This document shows positions 27,530 through 36,990 of a DNA stretch of 53,195 nt, in pieces. The position numbers and the translations under genes were made by a program. Source of the stretch: Bacteroidales bacterium (GTDB lineage Bacteria; Bacteroidota; Bacteroidia; Bacteroidales; UBA932); assembly GCA_017559545.1 (NCBI GenBank), contig JAFYRK010000023.1, forward strand, positions 1 through 53,195, in the 5' to 3' direction. The notes under the pieces were generated by a model. That model saw nothing but the letters and a program-made list of their open reading frames with translations. It was not told where the DNA came from and did not search any database. Every line of letters starts with the position of its first letter. Within the stretch, counting starts at the first letter, position 1.

Positions 27530-29776
27530 TTATCTATACGGGTTAGTTATCTTTATTATCTGTTCCTTGCGGATGCTCTGCTCCGGGATATGTACATAGG
27601 TAATACCATCCCTATGCTCTATCTTAGACTTGCGAGGCGCCTTGATCGTTGCCTTCTCATACAGACCAGGAAGTTCAACAATGATGCTTCTGCTCTGAGG
27701 CTGACCTGCAAATGTTCCTTCTGCTGCACCGACTTTGACTGTCATCACTCCATCAGCATTCCTGCAGCTCATGTAAGTCTTTGAATAAGCTCCGGCCTCA
27801 TATTCACGAGTCACGCCGTCATCTTCATAAAGCATTGTAACTGTCTCGTCAGTTGTATAGGAAGGATATATCCTGCATCTGAGAGTTTCTATCTGAGAAG
27901 TTCCCATCCTGCGGGTGTAAGGCTGCATAGGAAGCACAGCGCCTCCCCTGACGAATACCGGAATCTCATCGATATCTGCTTTCAGTTCATGCTCACAGCC
28001 TCCCTCATAACATTTTCCATCATATAGTCCGTACCATTTCTCTCCGTCAGGAATCCATACCTTGACTTTGGCTGTCCTTGCAGGGCCTTCACCAACAGAT
28101 GCAACCGGAGCAACGATCATATTATCACCCAAAAGGTACTGCTGAGGCGACGAATAAGCCATTTCCAATGATGGATAATCAATGTACATCGCCCTTGTAA
28201 GCGGAACCATACTCTCATGCGTCTGACGTACGGATGTATATATGTAAGGGAAGATCTCAGAACGGAGATGATATGCCTTTCTCATGGCATCAATCGCCCA
28301 ATCGTCCCAAAGCCAAGGCCTTCTGTCAACAGGACCTGCCGAATGTACGCGAAGCGTCGAGCTCAAAGCTCCGAACTGGGTCCATCTGACATAAAGTTCC
28401 GAGTCACGCGACACATTGTAATGTCCACCAATGTCATGAGCCCAGAAATAGCAGCCCGCATTTCCGCTTGAAGCAGTCATCTCCACCTGGAAGGCAAGAG
28501 ACTCCCATGAAGCATATACATCACCGGAGAACTGAATCGGATATCTCTGTGTTCCGAGTCCTCCCCAACGGCTGTAAAGATTGCCGCGAAGATTGTTATC
28601 CTTCATCGAATGAGTGAAATACAGGTGGTTGAGCCACTCTGTATGCTTGGTATGGGTTCCCGGAACAAACGGATATATATAGTTCTGCTGCCAGTCAAGC
28701 CACCAGAAGTCATTTCCTATCTTGTTATGAGGTGTCAGCGCATGATCAAGGAATGCCTCCATGTACTTCCTGTCGGATGCATCAAAAAGAGGTGTCCTGT
28801 CCTTTTCCGGATCCATACCGAGAGATTTCATGAAATCAGGATATACAGTCTCATGAGGTCGGATACCGTCGGCAGGATGATCATTCATGGTCACAGCAAT
28901 GCTGTCGCGCTCAAATTCTGCAAGGAGATTCTCCGGATTCTGGAAATATTTAGGGTTCCATGTATAGCCGGTCCAGCTTTTCCTGCCGCCATGTCCTGAT
29001 CCTATCTTGGCGTCCATAGTATGCCAGTCCATATCGATAGCCATCACGTCAAGAGGAAAATCGTTCTCATTATATTCCCTTGCAAGCTGTCTGAAATCGT
29101 CTTCTGTATATTTATAGAATCGGCAATACCATACGCCATGCATGTACTTTCTGGACATAGGAGCATAGCCACTGATCTCACCAAGACTCTTCAATGCAGA
29201 CTTGTAGTCATCTCCGTAAACGAAAAGATAGTAATCCTGAATATGATTCTCTGACGGACCTGTTATCCAGCCGTCGACAATCCTGTCCTTGCCTGTATCA
29301 TTCACGAGATAAAATCCATCGCGAGATATTATACCCTCATCAAGTACGCACCTTCCGTTCACATTATCCAGAGTGGAAACGGCTCCACGCAGATTGTTTT
29401 CCGACGGGAATGCAGACTTTCTTGTATTCCAGACTGTCCTATTTCCGGCATTGTCAAATGCGACATTCATATTGAAGATACCGAACGGATAGTTGTCCGC
29501 GACATAGGTGATTTCCATCTTAGGTGTCCTGATGATATATTTGATCGAATCCACCTTTTCTATCGTACAGTCCTTGTAAAGTCTGTCACGATTCCATGCG
29601 AACATAGTCCTGTCATCATTGAACTTGCCGTCAACAGCATACTCCATGCGCACCAGACCTTCAGTAATAACTGTAATCCTCACGTTTTCGAAGACGTAAG
29701 GATTAGCAGAAATCAAAGTCAGATTTGCGAAAAGAACAGCAAGTAATGCAAATAACTTAATCAGCCTTGATTCCAT
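27530..29776 (-). CDS. GH31-family alpha-glycosidase
   Basis: The 748-residue protein has a signal peptide (about residues 1-24) and the GH31 order: N-terminal beta-sandwich, TIM barrel from about residue 210, and C-terminal beta domains. Catalytic blocks are PLDVMAIDMDWH, NDFWWLDWQQ with the nucleophile D361, and YPIQFSGDVYASWESL with the acid/base D419. GCYFWAHDIGGHY, WTQFGALSSTLRVHS and PYIYTSVRQTHESMVPLTRAM match the family. Members cleave alpha-glucosides, alpha-xylosides or alpha-galactosides; the WLDW motif here does not settle which. The start overlaps the preceding esterase stop by 20 bp; no other Met occurs before residue 44, so this start is retained. Confidence 0.94.
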   Translation of the reverse strand: MESRLIKLFALLAVLFANLTLISANPYVFENVRITVITEGLVRMEYAVDGKFNDDRTMFAWNRDRLYKDCTIEKVDSIKYIIRTPKMEITYVADNYPFGIFNMNVAFDNAGNRTVWNTRKSAFPSENNLRGAVSTLDNVNGRCVLDEGIISRDGFYLVNDTGKDRIVDGWITGPSENHIQDYYLFVYGDDYKSALKSLGEISGYAPMSRKYMHGVWYCRFYKYTEDDFRQLAREYNENDFPLDVMAIDMDWHTMDAKIGSGHGGRKSWTGYTWNPKYFQNPENLLAEFERDSIAVTMNDHPADGIRPHETVYPDFMKSLGMDPEKDRTPLFDASDRKYMEAFLDHALTPHNKIGNDFWWLDWQQNYIYPFVPGTHTKHTEWLNHLYFTHSMKDNNLRGNLYSRWGGLGTQRYPIQFSGDVYASWESLAFQVEMTASSGNAGCYFWAHDIGGHYNVSRDSELYVRWTQFGALSSTLRVHSAGPVDRRPWLWDDWAIDAMRKAYHLRSEIFPYIYTSVRQTHESMVPLTRAMYIDYPSLEMAYSSPQQYLLGDNMIVAPVASVGEGPARTAKVKVWIPDGEKWYGLYDGKCYEGGCEHELKADIDEIPVFVRGGAVLPMQPYTRRMGTSQIETLRCRIYPSYTTDETVTMLYEDDGVTREYEAGAYSKTYMSCRNADGVMTVKVGAAEGTFAGQPQSRSIIVELPGLYEKATIKAPRKSKIEHRDGITYVHIPEQSIRKEQIIKITNPYR

Positions 29777-31319
29777 ATACCTTGTCTAAGATTATTTCCG
29801 AATATCTTTTACCTAATGTAATGTAGCCAGAACGCGTAAAGTGCACATTATCACTCTGAGTATCACAATTTTCTGAAGATACACAGAAAGCATTCGGAAT
29901 TACGTCTGCACATTTCAAAAGCTGCGGATTTATGATTGATGCCTTAGCGTTGACCGGACTGACCTCTCCCAGCACAAATGGTACACTCTCATCCACTCCG
30001 ACCTCTTTTCTAAGATCGGCAACCAGAGATTTCAGGCGATCCACATATAACGAAGCCGAATAATCAGAAGCGTCACCCTCTCCCTGATGCCAAAGGATGG
30101 CTTTAAGAGTACCATGATTCATAGCCTGTAATGTCCTTCTGACTGCCTCATCATAAAATCCCGGAACTTCCTGACCCCATAATTCCTCCTCATCATTGCG
30201 AGCTTCACTGCGTATTACCGGAGCTGCTCCTTTAAGCCAGCTTGGAATGGATGTACCACCTCTTGCATTTACGACAAGAAGTATTTTCCTTCCAGTGTAA
30301 GCATATATCTCATCAGCAAAGACATTATGCAGACCGAAACGCTGCGAAGCAGTTCTTCCGCGAATTGTCGAATAGATATTGAACGGGATTGACGCAGGAA
30401 CAACCATACCATCACCATCAAGAAGATAAATGCCGTCCTTGACGCCATAATCATCTGACAGGATCTCGCCTCTACCCGCCATATTTGACTGTCCGATGCA
30501 CAGATAGACATCATATCCATCCTGCTCATCAGAACTGTCAGCATTCTTTTCAAAATCCACTACCGGAAACCTGTAAACTTTTCCTGCCTCGAAAATCCTG
30601 TCTTCAGATTCGATTCTCATCGTAGAACCGTCTGCAAGAACAGTCTCGAAAATCACATCACTTGCCTGGGATACGGCAGGTATCGAGATATAAAAATCAG
30701 AAGCCTCTGATGAAAGAGATAAATTCTGCTTGACTCTGAGCACATATATATCATACTGACCGTCCGCAGTCTCTATCTTGACCCTGATTCGAGCAATTTT
30801 CTCAGACTGCTCACCTGTATATCGAAGACAAAGCAACGCAGTTTCATTTTCAAGGACTATATCCTCCTCGCCGATTCCGTTTTCTAAATGACACGACAGA
30901 AACACCGACTTTGCATCGTAATTTCCCTCTATGTATTCCTGCATATGAGGAATCGAAGAGCCATAGGCCGCTTCTACGGGATAGACCACGTCTACCTCAC
31001 CGCTTACATCAGCATTTCCGGAAACAAATTCAAATTCTCCGGACGATGTTCCACCTTCACCGATAAGAGCATAGACAGACAATTTCATCGACTCTGTTCC
31101 ACGTCCCTGAACAACAGCTATACGATCACCGGAGTTCCAGACCTGCGAAATGGAATTGCCGGTCTGCTCCCCCATGCTCACCTTCGTGCCAAAGCTCTCG
31201 GGCATTGATATCCTGATAGTGTTTCCAGATTGAAAATCAGTATCTTGCACATGCTTTGAACAGGAAAGCACAGAAAAAACTGACAAGAGAAAGAGAATAA
31301 ATGATTTAGAAAATTTCAT
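29757..31319 (-). CDS. Lipoprotein fusion of fimbrillin-like module and SGNH (SASA/CE6-type) acetylesterase
   Basis: The 520-residue protein starts with a lipoprotein signal (VLSC, Cys20). Residues 33-255 form a beta-rich fimbrillin/Mfa-like module (ISQVWNSGDRIAVV, GEGGTSSGEFEF, YRFPVVDFE). A second, catalytic domain begins near residue 268 with YLCIGQSNMAGRG (S278). It continues with ILWHQGEGDASDY (H411) and ends with SDNVHFTRSGY (D490/H493), the three SGNH blocks of SASA/CE6 acetylesterases. It probably deacetylates plant glycan at the cell surface. This is the first gene of the PUL operon, next to the regulator. The module matches that of the 11844-14009 protein. Confidence 0.87.
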   Translation of the reverse strand: MKFSKSFILFLLSVFSVLSCSKHVQDTDFQSGNTIRISMPESFGTKVSMGEQTGNSISQVWNSGDRIAVVQGRGTESMKLSVYALIGEGGTSSGEFEFVSGNADVSGEVDVVYPVEAAYGSSIPHMQEYIEGNYDAKSVFLSCHLENGIGEEDIVLENETALLCLRYTGEQSEKIARIRVKIETADGQYDIYVLRVKQNLSLSSEASDFYISIPAVSQASDVIFETVLADGSTMRIESEDRIFEAGKVYRFPVVDFEKNADSSDEQDGYDVYLCIGQSNMAGRGEILSDDYGVKDGIYLLDGDGMVVPASIPFNIYSTIRGRTASQRFGLHNVFADEIYAYTGRKILLVVNARGGTSIPSWLKGAAPVIRSEARNDEEELWGQEVPGFYDEAVRRTLQAMNHGTLKAILWHQGEGDASDYSASLYVDRLKSLVADLRKEVGVDESVPFVLGEVSPVNAKASIINPQLLKCADVIPNAFCVSSENCDTQSDNVHFTRSGYITLGKRYSEIILDKVYGIKAD

Positions 31320-31337
31320 AGGTTCTATTTATTAATG

Positions 31338-31345
31338 CAAATATA
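31338..31345 (-). promoter_or_regulatory. Probable -7 promoter box of the PUL operon
   Basis: The minus strand reads TATATTTG 18 bp before the first PUL gene; a second match, TAAATTTG (31356-31363), lies 10 bp further upstream. Either could drive the roughly 21-kb operon. HTCS binding sites would be expected nearby, but I did not see a clear direct repeat. Confidence 0.5.
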
Positions 31346-31410
31346 TCATTTTCTGCAAATTTAGCATAAGGCATCAAGGCCATACGGGTAAGATTGTGCC
31401 TATTAAAGGG

Positions 31411-31418
31411 TACTTTTG
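31411..31418 (+). promoter_or_regulatory. Probable -7 promoter box for the HTCS gene
   Basis: TACTTTTG matches TAnnTTTG and would give a leader of about 50 nt. The divergent arrangement with the PUL promoter leaves about 65 bp between the two nearest boxes. Confidence 0.45.
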
Positions 31419-31475
31419 TGCACAGGTTTTTTTTGATTTAAGTTTTTAGTTACATTAGCAGAAAATTACACCGTG

Positions 31476-34400
31476 ATGAGAAAAACCCTCATATCGCTTC
31501 TGATGACGACCGTATTTGCCCTTGCAGCAAATGCCGGAACCAACTACACCAGACCTTCCAGTCTGCAGTCAATCGAAAACGGTTCAATATATTCCATATA
31601 TCAGGATGGACTGGGAGCATTGTGGATGAACACCAATTATGGCATATGCAGATATAACGGCCAGTCCCTGGAGTTTGTTCACGGCCCTCTTCCTATGAGC
31701 ACGATCATAGGTAACGGAAAGGACAGGTTCTATATACCCGCTGTAACATGCATATTACAATTCAACCTGGATTCATCAGTTCCTGAAAAACTGACGCCAC
31801 AGGGTATAAACATATCACAGAGTATCTATTATGCAGAAGAGGACATATTATGGATCGGGGCGAAAGGAAGCATATATAATTTCAAAAACAATGTCGTAAC
31901 CCACCTGGCCGACCTTCCCGAAGGTTCCGGAAATATCACAGCAATATCAAGAAGCACTAACGGGGATCTGCTCGCCGGTACGACATCCGACGGATTATAC
32001 AGAATTGCACCAGAGGGCACATGTGAAAAGGCCTTTGACACAAAAGACAATATCTGCTCCATATTCAATGACTCAAGAGGTAACATACTGATAGGCTTGA
32101 AGGAAAAAGGTATAACAATCATTACAAAAGAATACAGCTTCATCAGATCTCACATCAGGACAGATGACCCGAAGGGTGGCAAGCCGATCAGAAATGCCCG
32201 TACATTCTGTGAAGATGCAGACGGAAAGATATATGTAGGCACTCTGGACGGACTCTTCATCATATCGGAAGACGGCCAGTGCCACACCGAGTCCTCATAC
32301 GCACCGGAAGGCCACTCGATCTGCTCACTTCTGCGTGACCGTACCGGCAATATCTGGATAGGAACATTTTATAGCGGAGCCTATATATGCGAAGTGGAAA
32401 ACAACCCTTTCAAATCAATCATTCCACCTTCCGACATCAGTATAAGACTGATCAACGCCATGATTGAGGACAGAAGAGGAGACATCTGGGTAATAACCGA
32501 CCATTATGGGGTTTTCAGAATTGACAATAAATCCGGAAAATACAATCTCATCAATGACACTGCCGATAAAAAGCTGAAAACCGCCTGGTACGACAACAAA
32601 AACGACATATTGTGGCTTGGAGATTATTTTGGAAGACTTTACAGCTATAATATTTCTGATAGGAAATGGCAGACATATAGATTCAGAAGCGAAAAAGACT
32701 CGACACCGACCCGTAGCATCTATGACATTACAGTGATGAATGGGCAGATGTATATCGGAACCGACAAAGGCATATATAAATTCAGCCCAAATGAGGAAAA
32801 GGAGATATCCAGACACCTCAAAGGGTACGAAAGCATGGTCTTTACGATGTCTGCAGGAGCTGACGGCAAGCTTTTGATCGGAGGTAACGGACTATGGATA
32901 TACAGCGAAACGGAAGGCATGATGCATGAAGAAAGACTCGGCAACATGCAGTGCGCAGGTATTGACATTGCTGATAACGGTGATATCTATGTTGCAACTA
33001 TCGGCTACGGAATAATACGTCTGTCAAACGACTCTTTGAAAAGATTTGACAACACAAGCATTGGATTGGCTGACAACTATACATATCTTGTCAGATGTAT
33101 CGGCAACAACAGAATGGTTGTCGGTTCCCGCACCGGCTTGTCAATAATTGATGTCCGAGCGGACAAATGCCTGAATTTCAATACTCTCAACGGACTCTCA
33201 CTCAGTTCGGCGCGAGAAGGTCAGATCATCGAGAGAAGGAACGGAGACATATGGGTCGGTGGTACTGATGGCATGGTGATGATGAATCCGGACAGGATAT
33301 ATTTCCCGACACATTCATACTCCCCTATACTTGACAAACTGTACATCAATAACCAGATGGCGTTGGGCAAGAAAAGCGACAAGCCTCTTCCTTATATGCA
33401 GTCCCTCAAACTCAAGCACAACCAAGGAAACATCTCGTTTGAAATTGCCACATTCAATTATTCAGACATCACACCAGTACTATATGAATATAGGATGCAC
33501 GGAATGGACCAGCTATGGACCAGATTCACGCCTAATACTCCTGTAGTATATACTAACCTGTCACCTGGAAAATATCGCTTTGAAATAAGATCTACGGACA
33601 ATATCAGCAAACCTGATTTCACATACACGTCATTGGACATCAAGGTGGCTCCAGCATGGTACGCCTCGATCCCTGCAATCATACTCTACATATTGATATG
33701 TGCCGGCATCTGCTTCTACATCCTCAATGCGACATATTCGAAACTACTTCTTTCACAGCAACTAAAAGACAAGGAGAAAGACAACAAAGACAGGATACGA
33801 TTCTTCATAAACCTGTCGCATGAACTTAGGACTCCACTTACTCTTATAAGTGCACAACTTGAACTGATGTTGAGAAATCCTCAGAACTCACATCTGGACA
33901 AAGACTTACGTAATGCCTGGAGCAATACTCAGAAGATGCAGGAAATCGTATCAAATCTTCTTGACTTTGAGAAACAGAATCAGGGATATTCCAACCTGAC
34001 TGTTTCTGACTATGACCTCTGCGAATTCCTTCTCGAAAACAAGGAGTCATTTGCACAATATGCCAATTACAGAAACATTTCGTTATCCCTGAAACTGCCG
34101 GCTACAAAGGTTCCGGTTGTCATGGATGCCACTCAGATGCAGAAAGTGATATACAACCTTCTTCTTAACGCATTCAAGTTCACTCCTGACGGAGGCTCAA
34201 TCGAAATGAACCTGAAGACGATCAGAAAAGGAAAGGGAATATATGATGCTACCGTCTCCATATCCGACACAGGCTGCGGAATAGCGGAAAAAGCGCTGGA
34301 CAAGATATTCAACCCTTTCTACCAGGAAAAGAAGAACAAAGGTAACATACGCAATACGCAGGGTACAGGTATCGGACTGGCACTGTGTAAAGGTATAATT

Positions 34401-35363
34401 GACCTTCATCATGGAAAGATTTCTGCCGAAAACAATCCGGACGGCGGTGCGACATTCACCATCAGCATTCCTATGGGAAATTCCTGGTATGTTGACGACG
34501 AACGCATATTCAGGGCTGACAGCACCATGACTGTCGAAAGATACTCTGTACCGATAAATGATAATGTCAGGCAGACAAAGGATGCTCTCAATGAAGAAAG
34601 ATATAAAATGCTGATCATTGAAGACGACTTCCAGATGAGAGGACTTCTTGTATCTATTTTTGAAGATAAATATGAGGTAACAGAAGCATCAGACGGGGCA
34701 GAGGGTATTGAGAAAGCCCAAGCGCTTCAGCCGGATATAATCATAAGTGACGTACAGATGCCAGTAATGGATGGACTGAGCCTGTGCAGCAAATTGCGCC
34801 AGGACTTCTCAACATGCCATATTCCTATCATACTTCTTACAGCACATACCTCCGTATCAAACAATCTGGAAGGCATCAATGTCGGAGCTGACGAATTCAT
34901 TCCAAAACCATTCTCCATAGAATTACTCGAAGCAAAGTGTCATAATCTACTGGAAAACAGAAGATTGCTGCGCAAGAAATTCAGTCAGACCATCGACAGT
35001 ACAGAAAGCATAGCTAAAACAGATAAGGATGCAGACTTCCTTAATTCACTTATAGAAGTTATACAGGAGCACATATTGGAGCCTGAAATCAGCGTTCCGT
35101 TCCTTTGCGAAGAGATGCATATGAGCAAAAGCCTGCTCACACGGAAAGTCAAAGGCATAACAGGCTATTCCCCTCGCGAATTCATAGAAAACATCCGTAT
35201 GAAACATGCAGTAAGGCTCCTTTGCGACGGAGGACATAATATATCGGATGTATCATACGAACTCGGTTTCAGTTCACCTAAGTACTTCACCATCAGGTTC
35301 AAGAAAATATTCGGCATGAGCCCGAGCCAATATATCGGGCAAAAGGCCAATGAGAAGGGCTAA
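31476..35363 (+). CDS. Hybrid two-component system (HTCS) regulator of the PUL
   Basis: HTCS proteins join sensor kinase and response regulator in one chain and switch on PULs after binding an oligosaccharide in the periplasm. I prefer the ATG at 31476; a GTG lies one codon earlier. The protein has about 1295 residues. It has a signal peptide, two-component propeller repeats (GALWMNTNYGICRYNG, GNIWIGTFYSGAY, GDIWVGGTDGMVMMNP), a Y_Y_Y domain, and one membrane helix (about 728-750). HisKA follows with the phospho-His in FINLSHELRTPL (about 781), then HATPase boxes (DTGCGI, GTGIGLAL). The receiver carries DIIISDVQMPVMDG (Asp near 1090) and KPF, and a C-terminal AraC-type HTH completes the chain. 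All catalytic motifs are intact. Confidence 0.97.
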   Translation: MRKTLISLLMTTVFALAANAGTNYTRPSSLQSIENGSIYSIYQDGLGALWMNTNYGICRYNGQSLEFVHGPLPMSTIIGNGKDRFYIPAVTCILQFNLDSSVPEKLTPQGINISQSIYYAEEDILWIGAKGSIYNFKNNVVTHLADLPEGSGNITAISRSTNGDLLAGTTSDGLYRIAPEGTCEKAFDTKDNICSIFNDSRGNILIGLKEKGITIITKEYSFIRSHIRTDDPKGGKPIRNARTFCEDADGKIYVGTLDGLFIISEDGQCHTESSYAPEGHSICSLLRDRTGNIWIGTFYSGAYICEVENNPFKSIIPPSDISIRLINAMIEDRRGDIWVITDHYGVFRIDNKSGKYNLINDTADKKLKTAWYDNKNDILWLGDYFGRLYSYNISDRKWQTYRFRSEKDSTPTRSIYDITVMNGQMYIGTDKGIYKFSPNEEKEISRHLKGYESMVFTMSAGADGKLLIGGNGLWIYSETEGMMHEERLGNMQCAGIDIADNGDIYVATIGYGIIRLSNDSLKRFDNTSIGLADNYTYLVRCIGNNRMVVGSRTGLSIIDVRADKCLNFNTLNGLSLSSAREGQIIERRNGDIWVGGTDGMVMMNPDRIYFPTHSYSPILDKLYINNQMALGKKSDKPLPYMQSLKLKHNQGNISFEIATFNYSDITPVLYEYRMHGMDQLWTRFTPNTPVVYTNLSPGKYRFEIRSTDNISKPDFTYTSLDIKVAPAWYASIPAIILYILICAGICFYILNATYSKLLLSQQLKDKEKDNKDRIRFFINLSHELRTPLTLISAQLELMLRNPQNSHLDKDLRNAWSNTQKMQEIVSNLLDFEKQNQGYSNLTVSDYDLCEFLLENKESFAQYANYRNISLSLKLPATKVPVVMDATQMQKVIYNLLLNAFKFTPDGGSIEMNLKTIRKGKGIYDATVSISDTGCGIAEKALDKIFNPFYQEKKNKGNIRNTQGTGIGLALCKGIIDLHHGKISAENNPDGGATFTISIPMGNSWYVDDERIFRADSTMTVERYSVPINDNVRQTKDALNEERYKMLIIEDDFQMRGLLVSIFEDKYEVTEASDGAEGIEKAQALQPDIIISDVQMPVMDGLSLCSKLRQDFSTCHIPIILLTAHTSVSNNLEGINVGADEFIPKPFSIELLEAKCHNLLENRRLLRKKFSQTIDSTESIAKTDKDADFLNSLIEVIQEHILEPEISVPFLCEEMHMSKSLLTRKVKGITGYSPREFIENIRMKHAVRLLCDGGHNISDVSYELGFSSPKYFTIRFKKIFGMSPSQYIGQKANEKG

Positions 35364-35405
35364 AAAATATTATTTTCCTCTTGCAGAGTCATCAGAGAAA
35401 AGTTT

Positions 35406-35449
35406 TCTTTGCATTCCGTATGAAAACGGGATTTGATAACGAAAAGAGG
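35406..35449 (+). pseudogene. Possible remnant of a DUF1846 gene start
   Basis: Between the HTCS stop and mtgA, the sequence from TTTG through an ATG at 35420 encodes MKTGFDNEKR. The complete DUF1846 protein at 46137 begins MKMGFDNNKY. The DNA also matches upstream of the ATG (TTTGCATTCCGT against TTTGTATCCCGTT). Similarity ends abruptly where the HTCS terminator starts. It may be a truncated duplication or a chance match over about 40 bp. Confidence 0.35.
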
Positions 35450-35476
35450 CTGACTAAATTAGTCATCCCCTTTTTT
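35443..35476 (+). terminator. Intrinsic terminator of the HTCS gene
   Basis: TGACT (35451-35455) pairs with AGTCA (35461-35465) around AAATT. The stem is extended by AAAG-GG/CC-CTTT pairs with two mismatches and followed by six T residues (35471-35476). It lies 80-113 bp after the HTCS stop, and the convergent mtgA ends at 35480. Confidence 0.65.
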
Positions 35477-35479
35477 GCA

Positions 35480-36160
35480 TTATTTGAACGGATAGGCGGT
35501 CTGCTGAGTCCGTTTGTATGTCGTATTGTATTTGGTCTTGTTGGTCTGACTGACCGTCTTTGGATTGCGCCTCAATGGATTAGGGAGCACACATGCCATT
35601 GAAACCGCCTGATGTGTCGTCAGCTTTGCTGCACTACGATTGAAATATTTCCTGGACGCCGCTTCTACTCCAAAGACTCCAGGCCCCATCTCAGCAATGT
35701 TCAGGTAAACCTCCATGATCCTCTTCTTACTCCATAGCAGTTCTATCAGGAATGTATAATAGGTCTCGAATCCTTTTCTCCACCAGCTTCTCCCGCAGAA
35801 AGTAAAGCAGTTCTTTGCAACCTGCTGACTTACCGTGCTACATCCGCGGATCTTCTTGCCTTTAGTCTTATGCTCACGCTTCATCTTGCGGAGTTCCTGC
35901 AGGTCGAAGCCACCATGTTCCATGAACCTTCCATCCTCTGATGCTAAGATTGCACGCACCATGACAGGAGCCACATCCTCTATCTCTACCCAAGTGCGGA
36001 CATTCCGATAATTCTCCACTTTTGAATTCTGCACACTTCGCTTTAGCATCAGCGGAGTCCACTTCACCGGCACCCACTTATAAAGCAGCACCCAAGTGAC
36101 ACTCAGCGCCACAAAAGCGATCACCAGACGCAAACATATTTTATATATAAATCTTAACAT
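35480..36160 (-). CDS. mtgA: Monofunctional peptidoglycan transglycosylase (GT51)
   Basis: MtgA polymerises lipid II into glycan strands without a transpeptidase domain. The 226-residue protein has an N-terminal membrane helix (about residues 8-28). The GT51 motifs are ILASEDGRFMEHGGFD with catalytic E75, RGCSTVSQQVAKN (usually RGGST), and RIMEVYLNIAEMGPGVFGVEAAS. The C-terminal 25 residues are Lys/Asn/Thr-rich. Length is normal. It is the last gene of a five-gene minus-strand run of wall enzymes, 36 bp after the GH25 stop. It supplies the synthetic activity in a cassette otherwise made of hydrolases and an L,D-transpeptidase. Confidence 0.95.
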   Translation of the reverse strand: MLRFIYKICLRLVIAFVALSVTWVLLYKWVPVKWTPLMLKRSVQNSKVENYRNVRTWVEIEDVAPVMVRAILASEDGRFMEHGGFDLQELRKMKREHKTKGKKIRGCSTVSQQVAKNCFTFCGRSWWRKGFETYYTFLIELLWSKKRIMEVYLNIAEMGPGVFGVEAASRKYFNRSAAKLTTHQAVSMACVLPNPLRRNPKTVSQTNKTKYNTTYKRTQQTAYPFK

Positions 36161-36196
36161 GTTGCAAAGGTATCAAATTACCAGTAAAAAATGTAC

Positions 36197-36988
36197 TTAC
36201 CTAGGCTTGACATTCAAGTCTACAGAGCCAGCTCCTCTGACCAAGGCTCTGTCTGAAAACTGCCAATAATGCCATCTTCCATAAGAAGGTCTGTTTACTT
36301 TGTAATTCGCTACCCAAACCGGATAATTCTGCGTGATCCTGGAATCGATCACATTATTGAGATAATAAGGATTAGCATAGACTATCGGCTTTCTTCCGTA
36401 ATGCTTCTCGACTATCCTGAGCCATTCGAGAGCACGTTCGTTAAGGGTTTCTACCGAACACTCGTCCATCTTCTCGATATCCAGCACAGGAGGAAGATCA
36501 TTTTCATCCAGCTTTCCGACCTGACCAATGAAGTTCTGAGCCTGACTTAATGCGCTCTTGCCTGGTCTGAAGAAATGATATGCACCACGACTTATGCCTG
36601 CCCTTTTCGCCTTCTTCCACCTTCCGCGGAACCTCCAATCCTTGAAAGTTTCGCCTTCGGTCGCCTTCATGAATACATAATCGATAGATTCAGATCTCAC
36701 AGCCTTGGCTTTCCTCCAAACCGTCCTGCCATTCTCATCGACATGAATCTTCAGTCGGTTCCATCTGATGATAGGTTGATGGTGCGAGATATCTATTCCA
36801 TAGCTCCAATTACCTTTGGGCAGGACAGCACCCTGAGTCATACCATCCAAATGTTCTTTGACCAGACTGAATGTCAAAGGTTTACCCAAATACTCCTTGC
36901 ACATCTTATTGGCATACCTATACCCTATGACACCGCAGGACAGCACCACGAGGCAGACTATTCCCCAGATTATTATTCTTTTACTCAT
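36197..36988 (-). CDS. GH25-family lysozyme (membrane-anchored muramidase)
   Basis: I chose the ATG at 36988 (MSKRIIIWGIVCLVVLSCGV), which lies two bases after the preceding stop; a start 20 codons earlier would overlap that gene. The 263-residue protein has a signal-anchor or lipoprotein-like N-terminus, then the GH25 barrel. Motifs are WSYGIDISHHQ with the first catalytic Asp, DYVFMKATEGETFKDWRF, RGAYHFFRPGKSA, and PPVLDIEKMD with the DxE pair. Pro-x-WVANY and HYWQFSD complete the fold. GH25 enzymes cut the beta-1,4 MurNAc-GlcNAc bond. An inward role in the periplasm is likely given the anchor. Confidence 0.94.
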   Translation of the reverse strand: MSKRIIIWGIVCLVVLSCGVIGYRYANKMCKEYLGKPLTFSLVKEHLDGMTQGAVLPKGNWSYGIDISHHQPIIRWNRLKIHVDENGRTVWRKAKAVRSESIDYVFMKATEGETFKDWRFRGRWKKAKRAGISRGAYHFFRPGKSALSQAQNFIGQVGKLDENDLPPVLDIEKMDECSVETLNERALEWLRIVEKHYGRKPIVYANPYYLNNVIDSRITQNYPVWVANYKVNRPSYGRWHYWQFSDRALVRGAGSVDLNVKPR

Positions 36989-36990
36989 GT

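Noticed and set aside
29757-31319. Possible two separate genes (adhesin and esterase)
   Set aside because: The frame is continuous without a stop, with a short linker near residue 260 and only one lipoprotein signal.
31320-31475. HTCS operator direct repeats between the divergent PUL genes
   Set aside because: No convincing direct repeat was found by eye, so no operator is annotated.
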